A DNA stretch of 64,000 nucleotides, taken from Pseudobutyrivibrio sp. OR37. Its GTDB lineage: Bacteria; Bacillota; Clostridia; Lachnospirales; Lachnospiraceae. Position numbers and translations under genes: made by a program. The notes below the pieces were generated by a model, which made no database searches, was not told where the DNA came from, and was given only the letters and a program-made list of their open reading frames with translations. Where the stretch lies: contig NZ_FOQF01000008.1 of the NCBI RefSeq assembly GCF_900113655.1, positions 56,823 to 120,822 on the forward strand, read 5' to 3'. The stretch's first letter is position 1; each line of letters begins with the position of its first letter. Of this stretch, positions 35,250 through 45,867 are shown piece after piece.

Positions 35250-35303
35250 TGTGTTTCCTCCTTTTACAACCCTTAAAAATCTAATATACTGCCTCAAAAA
35301 AGA

Positions 35304-35975
35304 CTAATTATTCCATGCTGCAACCTGGTCCCTCAACCAGTTAATCCATTCGTCAAAGCCTTCACCAGTTTTTGCAGAAACAAAAATAACCTTTGCGTTT
35401 GGATTAAGGCCATGAATACGTTCTTCTACTGCCTCTTTTGAAAATTCGCTAAACACTGGAAGTGTATCGCATTTGTTGATAAGAACCACATCACACACTG
35501 AAAACATCAGTGGGTATTTAAGTGGCTTGTCGTCTCCCTCAGGAACTGAGAGAATCATAGCGTTCTTTGATGAACCGGTATCAAATTCCGCTGGACAAAC
35601 TAAATTACCAACATTTTCCAGGAAAACAAGATCTAACTCTTCAGTGCCAAATTCGTGTAAGCCTTGACGAGTCATATCTGCATCAAGATGGCACATGCCT
35701 CCTGTATGTATCTGAATTGCACGAGCGCCTGCCTCTGTGATAGTGGCAGCGTCCACATCAGAATCAATATCAGCCTCCATTACACCGATTTTCATTTCTT
35801 CCTTTAAACGAGAAATGGTCTGGCATAATGTGGTGGTCTTGCCTGAGCCTGGAGCCGACATAAGATTAACTAGAAATGTCTTCTGAGCCTTTATCTCTGC
35901 CCTAAGCTTTTCAGCGTCAGCATCATTGTCTTCAAAGATGCTTTGCTTAACTTCAATAACTTTGTAATCTAGCAT
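35304..35975 (-). CDS. hypB: Hydrogenase nickel-incorporation GTPase HypB
   Basis: The 223-residue GTPase has the P-loop SAPGSGKTT (40-48), the switch/metal motifs IQIHTGGMCHLD and VGNLVCPAEFD, and the base-recognition motif LINKCD. It delivers nickel to NiFe hydrogenase large subunits, which fits the Ech hydrogenase encoded about 13 kb away. The His-rich N-terminal nickel store found in some HypB proteins is absent. No hypA, hypC-F or other maturation gene is in the window. It is the first gene of the operon with the FeS oxidoreductase. Confidence 0.95.
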   Translation of the reverse strand: MLDYKVIEVKQSIFEDNDADAEKLRAEIKAQKTFLVNLMSAPGSGKTTTLCQTISRLKEEMKIGVMEADIDSDVDAATITEAGARAIQIHTGGMCHLDADMTRQGLHEFGTEELDLVFLENVGNLVCPAEFDTGSSKNAMILSVPEGDDKPLKYPLMFSVCDVVLINKCDTLPVFSEFSKEAVEERIHGLNPNAKVIFVSAKTGEGFDEWINWLRDQVAAWNN

Positions 35976-36052
35976 ATTTGCTCCCTAATATAAAATTATT
36001 TGAATAACTTGTTAGTAAACTCTAACTCAGAAAAAGAGTTTCCTGTAGATAT

Positions 36053-36082
36053 AATATACTCTATATGATAAATTTTTGTCAA
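36053..36082 (-). promoter_or_regulatory. Promoter of the hypB operon
   Basis: A perfect TTGACA (-35) and TATATT (-10) are 18 bases apart on the minus strand, leaving a leader of about 75 bases. Confidence 0.75.
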
Positions 36083-36258
36083 TGCCCAAAGACGTCTCAA
36101 AGCGGCATAAAATCTACCTTCCCCCAACTTTAATACACACGTGTCTATAAACACTGTGAATTCTTTGTGAAACCACTAATTGGTCACACTTTTATCAATA
36201 TTCATTTCTTATAATAGATAATAACTCTTTTTGTTAGTTAATTTACGGGGATTGTTTT

Positions 36259-37086
36259 ATGAGTGCTAAGAAATATAAACGGATAAAATTACATATATTA
36301 TTATATACCCTTTTAGTTGCATTTGCACTATGCTTTACGGAAACTGCTAACGCTTCAGAGGCCACCTCCTCTTATACTTATTATCAGAATTTGCTAAATG
36401 AAAATGAGCTAAAGGTATACAATCAGATTTACGATATGGCTATGTCATTTAATGATAGTATGTTTCCTCTTTGCATACCTTTATCGGAGCCTGAAATGGA
36501 AAGAACTATCAATTCATTTTACTTTGACCATCCAGAGCTTTATTGGGTCAACACCACCTATAAGTACGCCCTAAACAAGTCTGAACAGGTTATTAAGTTT
36601 CAGTTACAATTTGGGATATCTTCTGAAGAATTAGTTACGGCAAATACCATTATTGAAAATGAGTTGAACACTATAGTTGCTGCTGCAATGGCAGAAGCTT
36701 CGGATATAGAAAAAGAGCGATGCATTCATGATTACATCTGCTCTAATACTTCTTATAGTGTTGATGCCAAATTAAATCAAAGCGCCTATTCTGCGCTTAC
36801 CTCACCATACTCTGTCTGTGCAGGCTACGCCAGAGCCTTTCAGATTGCCTGCGAGCGTGTGGGCATTCCTTGCTATTACGTTACAGGCACCTCAAAGGGG
36901 GTTAACCATGCATGGAATATCGTATACATAGATGGAAAATACTACAACGTAGATTTGACCTGGGATGATGTGATTGCAGAAAATTATTCAAAGCCATCCT
37001 ATGTTTATTTTAACAAAACTGATGCTACATTTGCAGCCGACCATACACGCTCTGATTACGCGGTACTATTGCCAGTCTGCAACTAG
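36259..37086 (+). CDS. Secreted transglutaminase-like cysteine protein
   Basis: The 275-residue protein has a Sec signal peptide with a likely cut after ANA at residue 32. The C-terminal half is a transglutaminase/protease-like fold with the triad C187 (YSVCAGYA), H217 (GVNHAWN) and D232 (NVDLTWDD). The N-terminal half (about 35-145) is helical and typical of extracellular Lachnospiraceae members. It may act on peptides or wall material; the substrate is unknown. It is convergent with the sortase gene, 16 bases away. A TATAAT lies at about 36211, with a poor -35. Confidence 0.85.
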   Translation: MSAKKYKRIKLHILLYTLLVAFALCFTETANASEATSSYTYYQNLLNENELKVYNQIYDMAMSFNDSMFPLCIPLSEPEMERTINSFYFDHPELYWVNTTYKYALNKSEQVIKFQLQFGISSEELVTANTIIENELNTIVAAAMAEASDIEKERCIHDYICSNTSYSVDAKLNQSAYSALTSPYSVCAGYARAFQIACERVGIPCYYVTGTSKGVNHAWNIVYIDGKYYNVDLTWDDVIAENYSKPSYVYFNKTDATFAADHTRSDYAVLLPVCN

Positions 37087-37102
37087 CATCATATATAAAA
37101 GC

Positions 37103-37660
37103 TTATAAACGCTTTGCAATTATTACCAGACGATGGGTTGCAATATAAAGAGGTGTGCAGGTATAAAGTGTAAGAACCTCTTTGGAATTTGACTGATTAA
37201 GTACACTGTCCTCATTTGGAGCCACGATTTTTATATCAACTACCTTATAGGTGTATGTTTCATCTGCAGTATCCAAATAAATCAGGTCATCAATTTTAAC
37301 CTCATCAAGTCTGTTAAAAAACTTTCCAAAGGTATAGTTTCTATGACCGGCGATTACACAATTTCCTGGCTGTCCGGCATAAGTGCTATTTGAGTCATGT
37401 CCAAGGGAGTCTTTAAGGACTCCCTTTTCTATGCCTTCACGGACAGGATTTTCTGATTCGATGGATGGAATTCTTAATACATAAAGCACATCAGAGTCTT
37501 TAGCATCCCCTGAAGGAGTAAGCTCCAGACTACCAGCCTTATAATCTTCCATTAATGCATCCCTAAGCCTGTTCTGTTGAAGATTAACCATAATGGAGGA
37601 GCCAATAAGTATGACGCCTGCCAATATGATTATCATTCCAATTATTTTTCTATTTCTCAT
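37103..37660 (-). CDS. Sortase, linked to the adjacent surface protein
   Basis: The 185-residue transpeptidase has one N-terminal membrane helix (about 6-25). The sortase core has H106 (IAGHRNY), C168 (LTLYTCTP) and R177 (ATHRLVI). The TCTP...THRL arrangement is class C-like, but it lacks a C-terminal membrane helix and is short, so class D/E is also possible. The gene starts 11 bases inside the end of the wall-anchored protein gene, strongly implying that protein is its substrate. Confidence 0.9.
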   Translation of the reverse strand: MRNRKIIGMIIILAGVILIGSSIMVNLQQNRLRDALMEDYKAGSLELTPSGDAKDSDVLYVLRIPSIESENPVREGIEKGVLKDSLGHDSNSTYAGQPGNCVIAGHRNYTFGKFFNRLDEVKIDDLIYLDTADETYTYKVVDIKIVAPNEDSVLNQSNSKEVLTLYTCTPLYIATHRLVIIAKRL

Positions 37661-40592
37661 TAGTTTTCTTCTTTGAAAGAACTAAATAAAGTCCTGCAAT
37701 AATTAATACAAGGCCTGCGGCATAAGCTGCTAATGTACCAACAAAGCCGCCAGTCTTGGCAAAACGACTGCTTGCATTCTGGGCATTTTCAGAATCAGTA
37801 GATAAATCAGCATCTGCGTATGCAACTATTGATTTTTCCTTTATGATTGATTCTTCATCACTGTTTACTGACTTTTCTTTGACGGCTCCCTCATTATCAG
37901 CTTTTGCCTTATCTTCTTTAGTTCTGGACTTTCTTGGTCTGAAGCTTGCTCCTGCCTCAAAATAGCTCTTAACATCAAATTGCTGACCTGAGATATTATC
38001 AAAGCCAGCGTCAATTATCTCAACAGTGTTATTACAATCTGTAAGCTTTGAATCTACAATAAAGGCGTTGTAGGTAACCTTATAAACATGGTCTCCGGCA
38101 GGAAGCTTTATCTCAAGGATATCCTTGTCAGCTTCAGTGGAAACCTTCACCTTATACATATTTTTAGCTACAGGAGTTTCTTCCATAACCTTTCCTGATT
38201 TATCATCAATTGCACAATCGTAAACCTGGATAGATTCCTCATCCAGCTGTAAAGAGCTGCCCAGTGTATCCTTCAGAGTAAAGCCTTTAGCTACAGGGAT
38301 TCTGGCTCTGTTCACCATAATTGTGTAGCTTGCAATTCCTTCTTTGGCATCCCCCTTACCAGTCTTTGCAAGGATGCTATTGTAAATAGACATATCATCA
38401 GACTTGCAATCCACATAGCCTGACGCCTTCTTTATAATATCCTTAGTTTGAAGAGCTGCCACGTTTGCGATGGTGAAATTTTTATTGTTAATGAGCTTAT
38501 AAACATCTCCTGAAACCTTCACCTTAAAGGTTATTGTCTGGATAGCGCCCTCACCTGCTTCGGTAATATCATCTAGGTGTAAAACAAGATTGCCATCCTT
38601 GTTGATTACATAATTTTTCTTTACTCCATTTACGGTAAGGTCTGACACCACCTGAAACTCATAGTTTTCATATTTAAGCTGGTCCACTACAATAATGCTA
38701 CTCATCGGCATTTTATTTTTATCCACTGTAATTACTATATCAGCAGTGTGTTCATTGTAATTGTAGTTTGAGATTGATGTGCTTATTACCTCACTTTTAT
38801 AGGAAACGCTGGCAGAATCCTTTTGCACCTCATTGATTTCACTAGCGCTCATTTCTACCGTATTTACGATATTATTTACAGCATTATCTGACCAGATTTC
38901 TACTGCATCCGCCTTAAGCTCTGTCATCAAAGTAAATACAGCCTTCTGGCCTGACAAATTGCCCAAATCGACTACAAGAGCATTATTACCATCATATTCT
39001 ACCGAAGCCTCTTTGGTAGAGGTCTCCCCCTTTGAATCAGTATAGGTGATGCTGCTAATAGAGCCTTCTACGTATGACTGATTAGAAGGAATGATATCCT
39101 TTACAGAAACATTTGTAAGCTGCTGATATTCTTGATTTACTGCAATTTGCCAAAGTATTCTGTGGGTGGCAGTGTCATAGCTGATGCCCTTCTTTTCCAC
39201 ACCTGACTTAAGATTTACTTCAGCTGTGGCTGTAGCTGTTGCACCAGTGTAGGTGGCAGCGCCATCACCAAAATCATATTCGTAGGTGAACCAGGCCTTA
39301 TTCGCTGGCTTGGTAGAATGATTTCTCTTAAGATAATCCGAGTAGTTTTTAATCCTTGTCTTGTATTCAATCACCTTCTTTTCAGAAGAAAGCTTTCCAA
39401 GATCAACAGAAAAAGTATAGCTATCATTTTGTGCTATAGCTACCTTTGCCTTTTTATCATTCACATAGACAGAGCCCTGTACCAGCCCCATTTCACTTTC
39501 TGTAGGAAGTAAATCGTAAAGATGCACATTGTTGAAATCGCAATCATTTGAATCTACAACAATCTTCCACTGCTGCACTCCCTCGTCATCAATATCCCCT
39601 ACAGCTTCCTTTGAGAACCACTTGTTGCAGTCTTTTGTAAAGCTGACATTAGCTGATGCTTTATCTATAACATCATCTTCCTCTAATGCAGCCTCATCCC
39701 AAACCTTTACCTGAAGCTTTGTAGAATTTGCTGCTATCTGAGCGGCTGTAACTTTATAAACAACCTTTGTTTGGTAATTGATTACCACATCACCTTCTGA
39801 ATTTAAAAAGCTGGCAACGTCGCAGATAAGCTGATGCTTTGACTTATCGTAAATTGCATCAAGCTTCTGACCACCAATATTTGCAGAACCCTCTACGTAT
39901 TCTTCATCAGCAGAAAGCTTGATTACTACCTTGGTATCGGCCCCAAATTCCTGCTTACTTCCGCGATTAATGGTAGCCTTCCAGTCTGCAGTGTCATCAT
40001 TTAGCTTCTCTGCAGTTAGCTTGATAGATGGTGCCACATCCATGTATTCCCTGATGTTGAAATCATAGCTGCATCCATCTGGGAAGCTTATAGTTCTTTG
40101 GGATGATGTATCTTCTGGGTTAAGTCTAAGCTCCACCTCGAAATATGCATCGGAAATAGTTCCTTCCATATCTGTGGTCAGCTCAAAGGATAAATCAGCC
40201 TTATCACCATTAGGCTTAACTGTGATTACGCCCAATTCTGTATCTGAATTTTTGAGCTTCAAGCTTATCTTCTCTTCCTCTGTAAGATTGAACTGACCTA
40301 TTCCTAAAATAGCTGGTAGGTCATATACATGTCCCTGACGAAGAGCCGTACCATCAGTATTAATTTCCATTTCATCAAAAGCGTAAACCGCTTTAAACAC
40401 AGTGTCCTTAGAAATATCTCCTGATTGGATAGATGTGCCATCCTGATATGTTACAGATACTGCAACCTTTGGATTAGCATTAGATGTTTCCTGAGAATTG
40501 GTAGATTCTTCAGCCGAGGAAACAAAACTAGGAGCCAATACATTGATTAGTAGAAATAGCCCCATAATCATTGCTGTAATTCTTGTTTTCAT
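37650..40592 (-). CDS. Large LPXTG-like wall-anchored adhesin with repeated Ig-like domains
   Basis: The 980-residue surface protein has a Sec signal peptide (cut near residue 27) and a chain of beta-sandwich domains of about 110-160 residues. Each has a recurrent core such as WKIVVDSNDCDFNNVHLYDLLP, WQIAVNQEYQQLTNVSVKDIIP and YTIMVNRARIPVAKGFTLKDTL, resembling Cna-type/DUF11-type adhesin repeats. A Lys/Glu/Asp-rich wall-spanning segment follows, then a sorting signal with FAKTG (944-948) in place of LPXTG, a hydrophobic helix and a KKK tail. It should be covalently attached to the wall by the co-translated sortase. The ligand is unknown. Confidence 0.87.
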   Translation of the reverse strand: MKTRITAMIMGLFLLINVLAPSFVSSAEESTNSQETSNANPKVAVSVTYQDGTSIQSGDISKDTVFKAVYAFDEMEINTDGTALRQGHVYDLPAILGIGQFNLTEEEKISLKLKNSDTELGVITVKPNGDKADLSFELTTDMEGTISDAYFEVELRLNPEDTSSQRTISFPDGCSYDFNIREYMDVAPSIKLTAEKLNDDTADWKATINRGSKQEFGADTKVVIKLSADEEYVEGSANIGGQKLDAIYDKSKHQLICDVASFLNSEGDVVINYQTKVVYKVTAAQIAANSTKLQVKVWDEAALEEDDVIDKASANVSFTKDCNKWFSKEAVGDIDDEGVQQWKIVVDSNDCDFNNVHLYDLLPTESEMGLVQGSVYVNDKKAKVAIAQNDSYTFSVDLGKLSSEKKVIEYKTRIKNYSDYLKRNHSTKPANKAWFTYEYDFGDGAATYTGATATATAEVNLKSGVEKKGISYDTATHRILWQIAVNQEYQQLTNVSVKDIIPSNQSYVEGSISSITYTDSKGETSTKEASVEYDGNNALVVDLGNLSGQKAVFTLMTELKADAVEIWSDNAVNNIVNTVEMSASEINEVQKDSASVSYKSEVISTSISNYNYNEHTADIVITVDKNKMPMSSIIVVDQLKYENYEFQVVSDLTVNGVKKNYVINKDGNLVLHLDDITEAGEGAIQTITFKVKVSGDVYKLINNKNFTIANVAALQTKDIIKKASGYVDCKSDDMSIYNSILAKTGKGDAKEGIASYTIMVNRARIPVAKGFTLKDTLGSSLQLDEESIQVYDCAIDDKSGKVMEETPVAKNMYKVKVSTEADKDILEIKLPAGDHVYKVTYNAFIVDSKLTDCNNTVEIIDAGFDNISGQQFDVKSYFEAGASFRPRKSRTKEDKAKADNEGAVKEKSVNSDEESIIKEKSIVAYADADLSTDSENAQNASSRFAKTGGFVGTLAAYAAGLVLIIAGLYLVLSKKKTNEK

Positions 40593-40643
40593 TTTTTCTC
40601 CCTTTCAGCATTTAAGATTAATCCCCGGTCTATATTCCTAGAC

Positions 40644-40679
40644 GTTATTAAAAATAACTTGTTTATTTTCTTGTGTCAA
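40644..40679 (-). promoter_or_regulatory. Promoter of the adhesin-sortase operon with a dyad over the -10
   Basis: On the minus strand a perfect TTGACA (40674-40679) and TATTTT (40651-40656) are 17 bases apart. The -10 lies inside the perfect dyad GTTATT-AAA-AATAAC (40644-40658), a likely repressor site. Confidence 0.7.
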
Positions 40680-40690
40680 TAATTTTAGGC

Positions 40691-40722
40691 AAAAAAAGCA
40701 GACTCCATATAGAAGTCTGCTT
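40691..40722 (-). terminator. Intrinsic terminator after glyA
   Basis: AAGCAGACTTC and its partner GAGTCTGCTT form a stem with a small loop, followed by seven U on the minus strand, 25 bases after the glyA stop. Confidence 0.88.
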
Positions 40723-40746
40723 AATCCTTATACTTTATAGGTATTG

Positions 40747-42000
40747 TTAGAATTCTTGTCCGCCTGAAAGAGGATATTTATCTGTCAAAGTTTTGATGAT
40801 AGCACGAGCTTTTTCAATGCCAGCTTCCTGCTCTTTGATGACGATTGAAATAGCCTCGGCAACCTTGTCAAAATCATCTTCCTTTAAGCCTCTAGTAGTG
40901 GCTGCTGGTGTTCCAAGGCGGATACCAGAGGTAACAAATGGAGACTTTGGATCATTTGGAATTGTATTTTTGTTGGCAGTGATGTGAGCCTCGTCTAAAA
41001 GCTTTTCAACCACCTTTCCGGTAAGCTCGAATGGAGTTAAATCGATAAGCATGAGATGATTATCTGTACCATCTGAAACGATTTTAATTCCTCTATCCTG
41101 TAAGCCCTTACAAAGAGCCTGAGCGTTCTTAACAATCTGTTTGCCATATTCCTTGAAGCTTGGGTCTAAAGCTTCCTTAAAGCATACAGCCTTGCCTGCG
41201 ATTACGTGCATAAGTGGGCCACCCTGAATACCTGGGAAAACAGCCTTGTTGAAGTTATATTTTTCGTTGGCCTCGGCTGTTGCCATAATCATACCACCTC
41301 TTGGGCCGCGTAAGGTCTTGTGGGTAGTAGTGGTAACAATATCAGCGTATGGAACGGGGCTTTCGTGAACCCCTGCTGCAACAAGTCCTGCAATGTGAGC
41401 CATATCCACGAAAAGCACTGCATCAACCTTATCGCAAATCTCTCTAAATCTCTTGAAATCAATTTTGCGACAGTATGCTGATGCGCCTGCAATAATCATC
41501 TTTGGCTTGCACTCAAGTGCGATTCTTTCAACCTCATCATAATCAATGAAGCCATTATCATTTACACCATAAGGAACAATGTTGAAATAAGTTCCAGAGA
41601 AATTAGCTTTTGAACCGTGTGTAAGATGTCCGCCGTGATCAAGGTTCATGCCCATTACTGTATCGCCTGGCTTTAAAACAGCAAACTGAACTGCCATATT
41701 AGCCTGAGCTCCTGAATGTGGCTGAACATTTACATAGTCCGCACCGAACAATTCCTTTGCACGATTGATGGCTAACTCTTCAATAACATCTACCTCTGCG
41801 CATCCGCCGTAGTATCTTTTGCCTGGATAACCCTCTGCATACTTATTAGTAAGCACTGAGCCCATGGCTGACATAACGGCTGGTGATACCCAGTTTTCTG
41901 ATGCGATAAGCTCAATGTGCTGTGACTGACGATTGAACTCTTTTGCGATAGCCTCTGCTACTTCTGAATCTGTGTTTCTGATGTCCTCAAGTGTGTACAT
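40747..42000 (-). CDS. glyA: Serine hydroxymethyltransferase
   Basis: The 417-residue PLP enzyme interconverts serine and glycine with transfer of a one-carbon unit to tetrahydrofolate. The family motif [15 protein letters not shown] is at about 29-43, the PLP-binding region [13 protein letters not shown] at 198-210, and the catalytic lysine K228 in [14 protein letters not shown]. Length is normal. The ATG at 42000 is favoured by family alignment; the longer frame to 42054 runs into the upstream gene. It is 19 bases downstream of the GGDEF-EAL gene. Confidence 0.97.
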   Translation of the reverse strand: MYTLEDIRNTDSEVAEAIAKEFNRQSQHIELIASENWVSPAVMSAMGSVLTNKYAEGYPGKRYYGGCAEVDVIEELAINRAKELFGADYVNVQPHSGAQANMAVQFAVLKPGDTVMGMNLDHGGHLTHGSKANFSGTYFNIVPYGVNDNGFIDYDEVERIALECKPKMIIAGASAYCRKIDFKRFREICDKVDAVLFVDMAHIAGLVAAGVHESPVPYADIVTTTTHKTLRGPRGGMIMATAEANEKYNFNKAVFPGIQGGPLMHVIAGKAVCFKEALDPSFKEYGKQIVKNAQALCKGLQDRGIKIVSDGTDNHLMLIDLTPFELTGKVVEKLLDEAHITANKNTIPNDPKSPFVTSGIRLGTPAATTRGLKEDDFDKVAEAISIVIKEQEAGIEKARAIIKTLTDKYPLSGGQEF

Positions 42001-42019
42001 TATTTCCCTTACCTTTCTG

Positions 42020-44656
42020 TTATAAATACTTATCTTCGAATTCAGCCTTTTCAAGTGGCTTATCGAAGTAGTAACCCTGAGCCATGTTTACGGAAAACTT
42101 GATGATTTCATCCATCTGTCTGTCTTCCTCAATTCCTGTGGCGCAAACCTCAGCATCAATGGCTGAAGCCAGCTCAGAAATTGTCTTTATGAATGCTGCT
42201 GCGAACTTGTCTGTGTCCATATCAGCGGCAATACTCTTATCTATTTTTATAATGTCTATTGGCATTTGACGAATATTCATTAGGGAAGAATTTTCTTTTC
42301 CAAAATCGTCCAATGCCACCTTACATCCAAGTGCTCTAATAGCCGAAAGGATTTTCTTCATCCATTCCATATCATCTGTTGTGGAAACTTCTGTTACCTC
42401 AAAGGTGATATTTGAAGGATTTATGTGGGTCTTCTTAATAGTTTTCTCAATTAGATTGAGTATATCCTTTTGAGATAACTGATAAGCTGAAAGATTGATG
42501 TTTACGCAATACTCTGGGCAGCCAAAATCGTTCCAGTGCTTGCAGGCTTTGATAGCCTCCGTAATGACACGATTTCCGATGATGTCCATCACTCTAAGCT
42601 TTTCAGCCTCTGAGAGAAATCTTTCAGGAGAAACAAGACCATATTCCTTTGAATTCCATCTAACCAGTGCTTCTGCACCATGGCAGATAGGAATTGCATC
42701 TACAAATTCCATGATAGGCTGATAATAAACCTGGAATTCATCGCTGTTTTCCTTAGTTGCATGCCTAAGGGCATTTTCCAGCTTGGTTCTTTCCTCGATG
42801 ATGGCCTTAGACCTGTTATCATAAAATTCATAGCGGTTCTTACCCTTATTTTTGGCTGTGTGAACAGCAATATTCATGTATGTAAAAATATCTGTTACTG
42901 AATCTAATTCACCCTTAACCTTTACACACCCCATGCTCATGGTGCAATAGTAATCAACACCTTCTAATACCCATGGGTTTTCAAATAGCTTGGTGATACG
43001 CTTGATGATGTAATCAAGGCTGTCAAAATGGGCGCAGTCCACAAGCACTGCAAATTCATCGCCACCAATGCGATAGCACTTGCCCTTCACCTGAGAAATA
43101 TCGTTGATGCTGTGGGCCACATATTCTAAAAGCTCGTCACCTACCTTGAAGCCCATGCCTTCGTTGACACTGGCGAAATCATCAAGGTCAATCATGAGCA
43201 CTGCAAACTGCTTGTTAAGCTTGCCTGCCACATGCTGCTCCAAAACAATGTCACGTTCGCAGGCCTGTCTGTTGTAGAGACCTGTGAGGGCATCCTGCTG
43301 AGCACGACTTTCAATCTTTTTCTGATATAAGCGTAAATCAGTGGTTTCGTAGAAGGTAACCATTCTGGCATCTCTTCCATCTACCCACTTTATATTGTTA
43401 ATAGATATGTCGAACCATTTGCCACAGTTGCCGGCACAAAAGCCATTGAGCTCTGGCAGAACATATTTCTCGTCGAAAATAATCTCCTTAACGGCCGCCT
43501 TATCTATCTTGTTGTCAAACATTTCATCGAAGGTTTCGTTTTTATATAAAACTTGATTTTCCTCTAAATCAGCAACCACGATACCGTAGCCTGCACTTTT
43601 AAGAATCACCTCTAAAGCATTGTAAGAGCTTGCCAAGGAATTGGTGGTGATTTTCTTAACCAAAACAGTATTAAGGATGCGCTTAATATCGTTGGCAAAA
43701 CGCAAATCATCTACGCTCCAATTTCTTTCCCTTCCTATTGCAAGGAAGCACAAATACATGGCTGTAGAATCATTAACATTAATAGGTAAAAAGATGGCTG
43801 CCTTTATACCATATTTAATAAAAAATACTTCAAAGGCTTCTGGCAGAGTGGCATCAGAAGATATAGTATATGGCTTGCCATTCATAAACGGAAGCTCCAT
43901 ACGTGGAATCTGCTTGAACTTGCCGATAATGGCATCCTCTTCCTTTTCACACCACTCCAGAATCATATCTACTGTTGTGTCATTTTCAGAAATCTGCAAA
44001 AGGGCAGCATTAGTACACTCCAAATACTTTCCAGCATCCTGCAAAATATCCTCTGATATTTTGGAGAAGGAATTCTCCGACTCCATAAAACGCATAATGT
44101 CTGTCATTATCTGGTTTTTTCTAAGCTTGTACTTGATATCATCCTCTGCAGTACGCTCCTGCATAAGCTGATTTCTAAGAGCCTGAGTTTTAATTTTCTC
44201 TGCGTAATAATATTTGGTAAGAGTTTCGATAAGCTGAATTGATTTATCGAAGGCTTCCAGGCTTGTAAGCTTTATTTCAGCATCAAAGGTTTTTCCTTCT
44301 GGTAGTAAATCCTTATTGATTCCAAGGCAAAGCCATACGCCTAAAACATCCCCTGATGTGCTCCTAATTGCAACACCGCGATATATAAGATATTCTTCAG
44401 TCCCAAATCTCTCCACAATATTTTCCGCTGTGCCATCCACAAAGGAATCCATTATCTCGCTTCTGAGAGCTGAAGGAAAAACGCGGTCAACAAAATCCTC
44501 CTCAGACTTAGAGCCTGAGAAGGATGTTATTTGTCCATGAGCCTTACTGATGCACATAATATACATGTCGTTTGACTTGCAAAATGCATCCTGTAATGAC
44601 TGCATATCCTCACTATTTATTTCTAAATCAAAATTTAGTCTATAACCTGTGTCCAT
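42020..44656 (-). CDS. GAF-PAS-GGDEF-EAL c-di-GMP enzyme
   Basis: The 878-residue protein has an N-terminal sensory segment (1-150), a GAF-like domain (about 185-335), a PAS-like domain (about 345-445), a GGDEF domain with intact GGDEF at 531-535, and an EAL domain (E662-L664). EAL catalytic motifs are present (NINLS, FEVTE, DDFG, IKIDKS, QGYYF); the usual EGVE loop is changed to TGIEE. Both synthesis and breakdown of c-di-GMP are possible. There is no membrane segment, so it is cytosolic. It overlaps the end of ilvE by 22 bases and precedes glyA, an odd place for a signalling gene. Confidence 0.93.
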   Translation of the reverse strand: MDTGYRLNFDLEINSEDMQSLQDAFCKSNDMYIMCISKAHGQITSFSGSKSEEDFVDRVFPSALRSEIMDSFVDGTAENIVERFGTEEYLIYRGVAIRSTSGDVLGVWLCLGINKDLLPEGKTFDAEIKLTSLEAFDKSIQLIETLTKYYYAEKIKTQALRNQLMQERTAEDDIKYKLRKNQIMTDIMRFMESENSFSKISEDILQDAGKYLECTNAALLQISENDTTVDMILEWCEKEEDAIIGKFKQIPRMELPFMNGKPYTISSDATLPEAFEVFFIKYGIKAAIFLPINVNDSTAMYLCFLAIGRERNWSVDDLRFANDIKRILNTVLVKKITTNSLASSYNALEVILKSAGYGIVVADLEENQVLYKNETFDEMFDNKIDKAAVKEIIFDEKYVLPELNGFCAGNCGKWFDISINNIKWVDGRDARMVTFYETTDLRLYQKKIESRAQQDALTGLYNRQACERDIVLEQHVAGKLNKQFAVLMIDLDDFASVNEGMGFKVGDELLEYVAHSINDISQVKGKCYRIGGDEFAVLVDCAHFDSLDYIIKRITKLFENPWVLEGVDYYCTMSMGCVKVKGELDSVTDIFTYMNIAVHTAKNKGKNRYEFYDNRSKAIIEERTKLENALRHATKENSDEFQVYYQPIMEFVDAIPICHGAEALVRWNSKEYGLVSPERFLSEAEKLRVMDIIGNRVITEAIKACKHWNDFGCPEYCVNINLSAYQLSQKDILNLIEKTIKKTHINPSNITFEVTEVSTTDDMEWMKKILSAIRALGCKVALDDFGKENSSLMNIRQMPIDIIKIDKSIAADMDTDKFAAAFIKTISELASAIDAEVCATGIEEDRQMDEIIKFSVNMAQGYYFDKPLEKAEFEDKYL

Positions 44657-45699
44657 CCATATTTATCCTCGAGTCTACCCCACTGGATACCTGTTAAAGT
44701 ATCGTAAAGCTTCTGAGTAAGCTCGCCAGTTTTACCTCCATTTATTACAACAACATCATCCTTGAAACGGAGCTCACCAACTGGTGAAATAACTGCTGCT
44801 GTTCCTGTACCGAAGACCTCTTCAAGCTTGCCATCGTGGCCTGCCTTCATAAGGTCATCAATTGCGAGGCGTTCTTCCCTAACATTATATCCCCAATCTC
44901 TGAGAAGATGGATCATAGAATCTCTAGTTACGCCTGGAAGAACTGTACCTACTGTAGGTGCTGTCCAGATTTCTCCATCAATCTTGAACATGATGTTCAT
45001 TGTACCTACTTCTTCCACGTACTTTCTTTCATTACCATCTAACCAAAGAACCTGTGAGTATCCAAGCTTTTCAGCCTTTACCTGACCTGCGATAGAACCT
45101 GCATAGTTACCACCGCATTTTGTAAAGCCTGTACCACCTGCAACTGCTCGTACTAATTCATTTTCTACTAAAATCTTAACTGGGTCAAGACCTGTTGCGT
45201 AATAAGCACCAACTGGGCAACATAAAATCATAAATTTATAAGATTTTGCCATGTGCACCCCAAGAGCTGCCTCAGTAGCAAACATAAATGGTCTGATATA
45301 AAGCGATGTGTCCTTTTCTGAAGGAACCCATGCTTCTTCTGTTTTAACAAGAGCCTTTACTGCCTGAACGAAATCTTCCACTGGAAACGCTGGCATGCAA
45401 AGTCTTTCGTTGGAATTAATCATACGCTTTGCGTTCATTTCAGGTCTGAATAGCTGAATCTTTCCGTCCTCTCTGCGATAAGCCTTCATACCTTCAAATG
45501 TCTCCTGAGCATAATGAAGTGTCATACATGCTGGATCAAGCTCGATTGGTCCCTCTGGTACGATTCTGGCATCATGCCAACCCACTTCTCTATCCCAGTC
45601 GCAAACAAACATATAGTCTGTCATATACTTTCCAAAGCCAAGATTTTTCCAATCTGGTTTTTCCTTTAATTGCTCCCTTTTTTCAAATCTGATATCCAT
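44635..45699 (-). CDS. ilvE: Branched-chain amino acid aminotransferase
   Basis: The 354-residue fold-type IV PLP enzyme makes or degrades Leu, Ile and Val with glutamate as amino donor. The PLP lysine is K194 in GGTGFTKCGGNYAGS, and the later motifs LDGNERKYVEEVGTMN and FGTGTAAVISPVGEL are present. It belongs to the longer bacterial/eukaryotic type. The ATG at 45699 follows CGGAGG. It has a strong promoter at 45738-45766 and leads an operon with the GGDEF-EAL gene and glyA. Confidence 0.96.
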   Translation of the reverse strand: MDIRFEKREQLKEKPDWKNLGFGKYMTDYMFVCDWDREVGWHDARIVPEGPIELDPACMTLHYAQETFEGMKAYRREDGKIQLFRPEMNAKRMINSNERLCMPAFPVEDFVQAVKALVKTEEAWVPSEKDTSLYIRPFMFATEAALGVHMAKSYKFMILCCPVGAYYATGLDPVKILVENELVRAVAGGTGFTKCGGNYAGSIAGQVKAEKLGYSQVLWLDGNERKYVEEVGTMNIMFKIDGEIWTAPTVGTVLPGVTRDSMIHLLRDWGYNVREERLAIDDLMKAGHDGKLEEVFGTGTAAVISPVGELRFKDDVVVINGGKTGELTQKLYDTLTGIQWGRLEDKYGWTQVID

Positions 45700-45737
45700 T
45701 ATTTGCCTCCGCATTAAATCATGATTAGTTTTCATTT

Positions 45738-45766
45738 ATTATCTAACTTTTAATGATATGAGTCAA
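45738..45766 (-). promoter_or_regulatory. Promoter of ilvE
   Basis: TTGACT (-35) and GATAAT (-10) are 17 bases apart on the minus strand, with a leader of about 30 bases, too short for a T-box. Confidence 0.75.
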
Positions 45767-45867
45767 CACTTTAACGCATTAAATTACTAAATTTTTCTTA
45801 GTTCTTCCAACTGTTTTTGAACATTCTTTGAACTTTCTGAGTTTTGGCGCCATCCTTCTTAAATCAA

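Noticed and set aside
43641..44171. Plus-strand open frame of 176 codons inside the GGDEF-EAL gene
   Set aside because: It mirrors conserved coding sequence on the other strand and has no start signal or motif.
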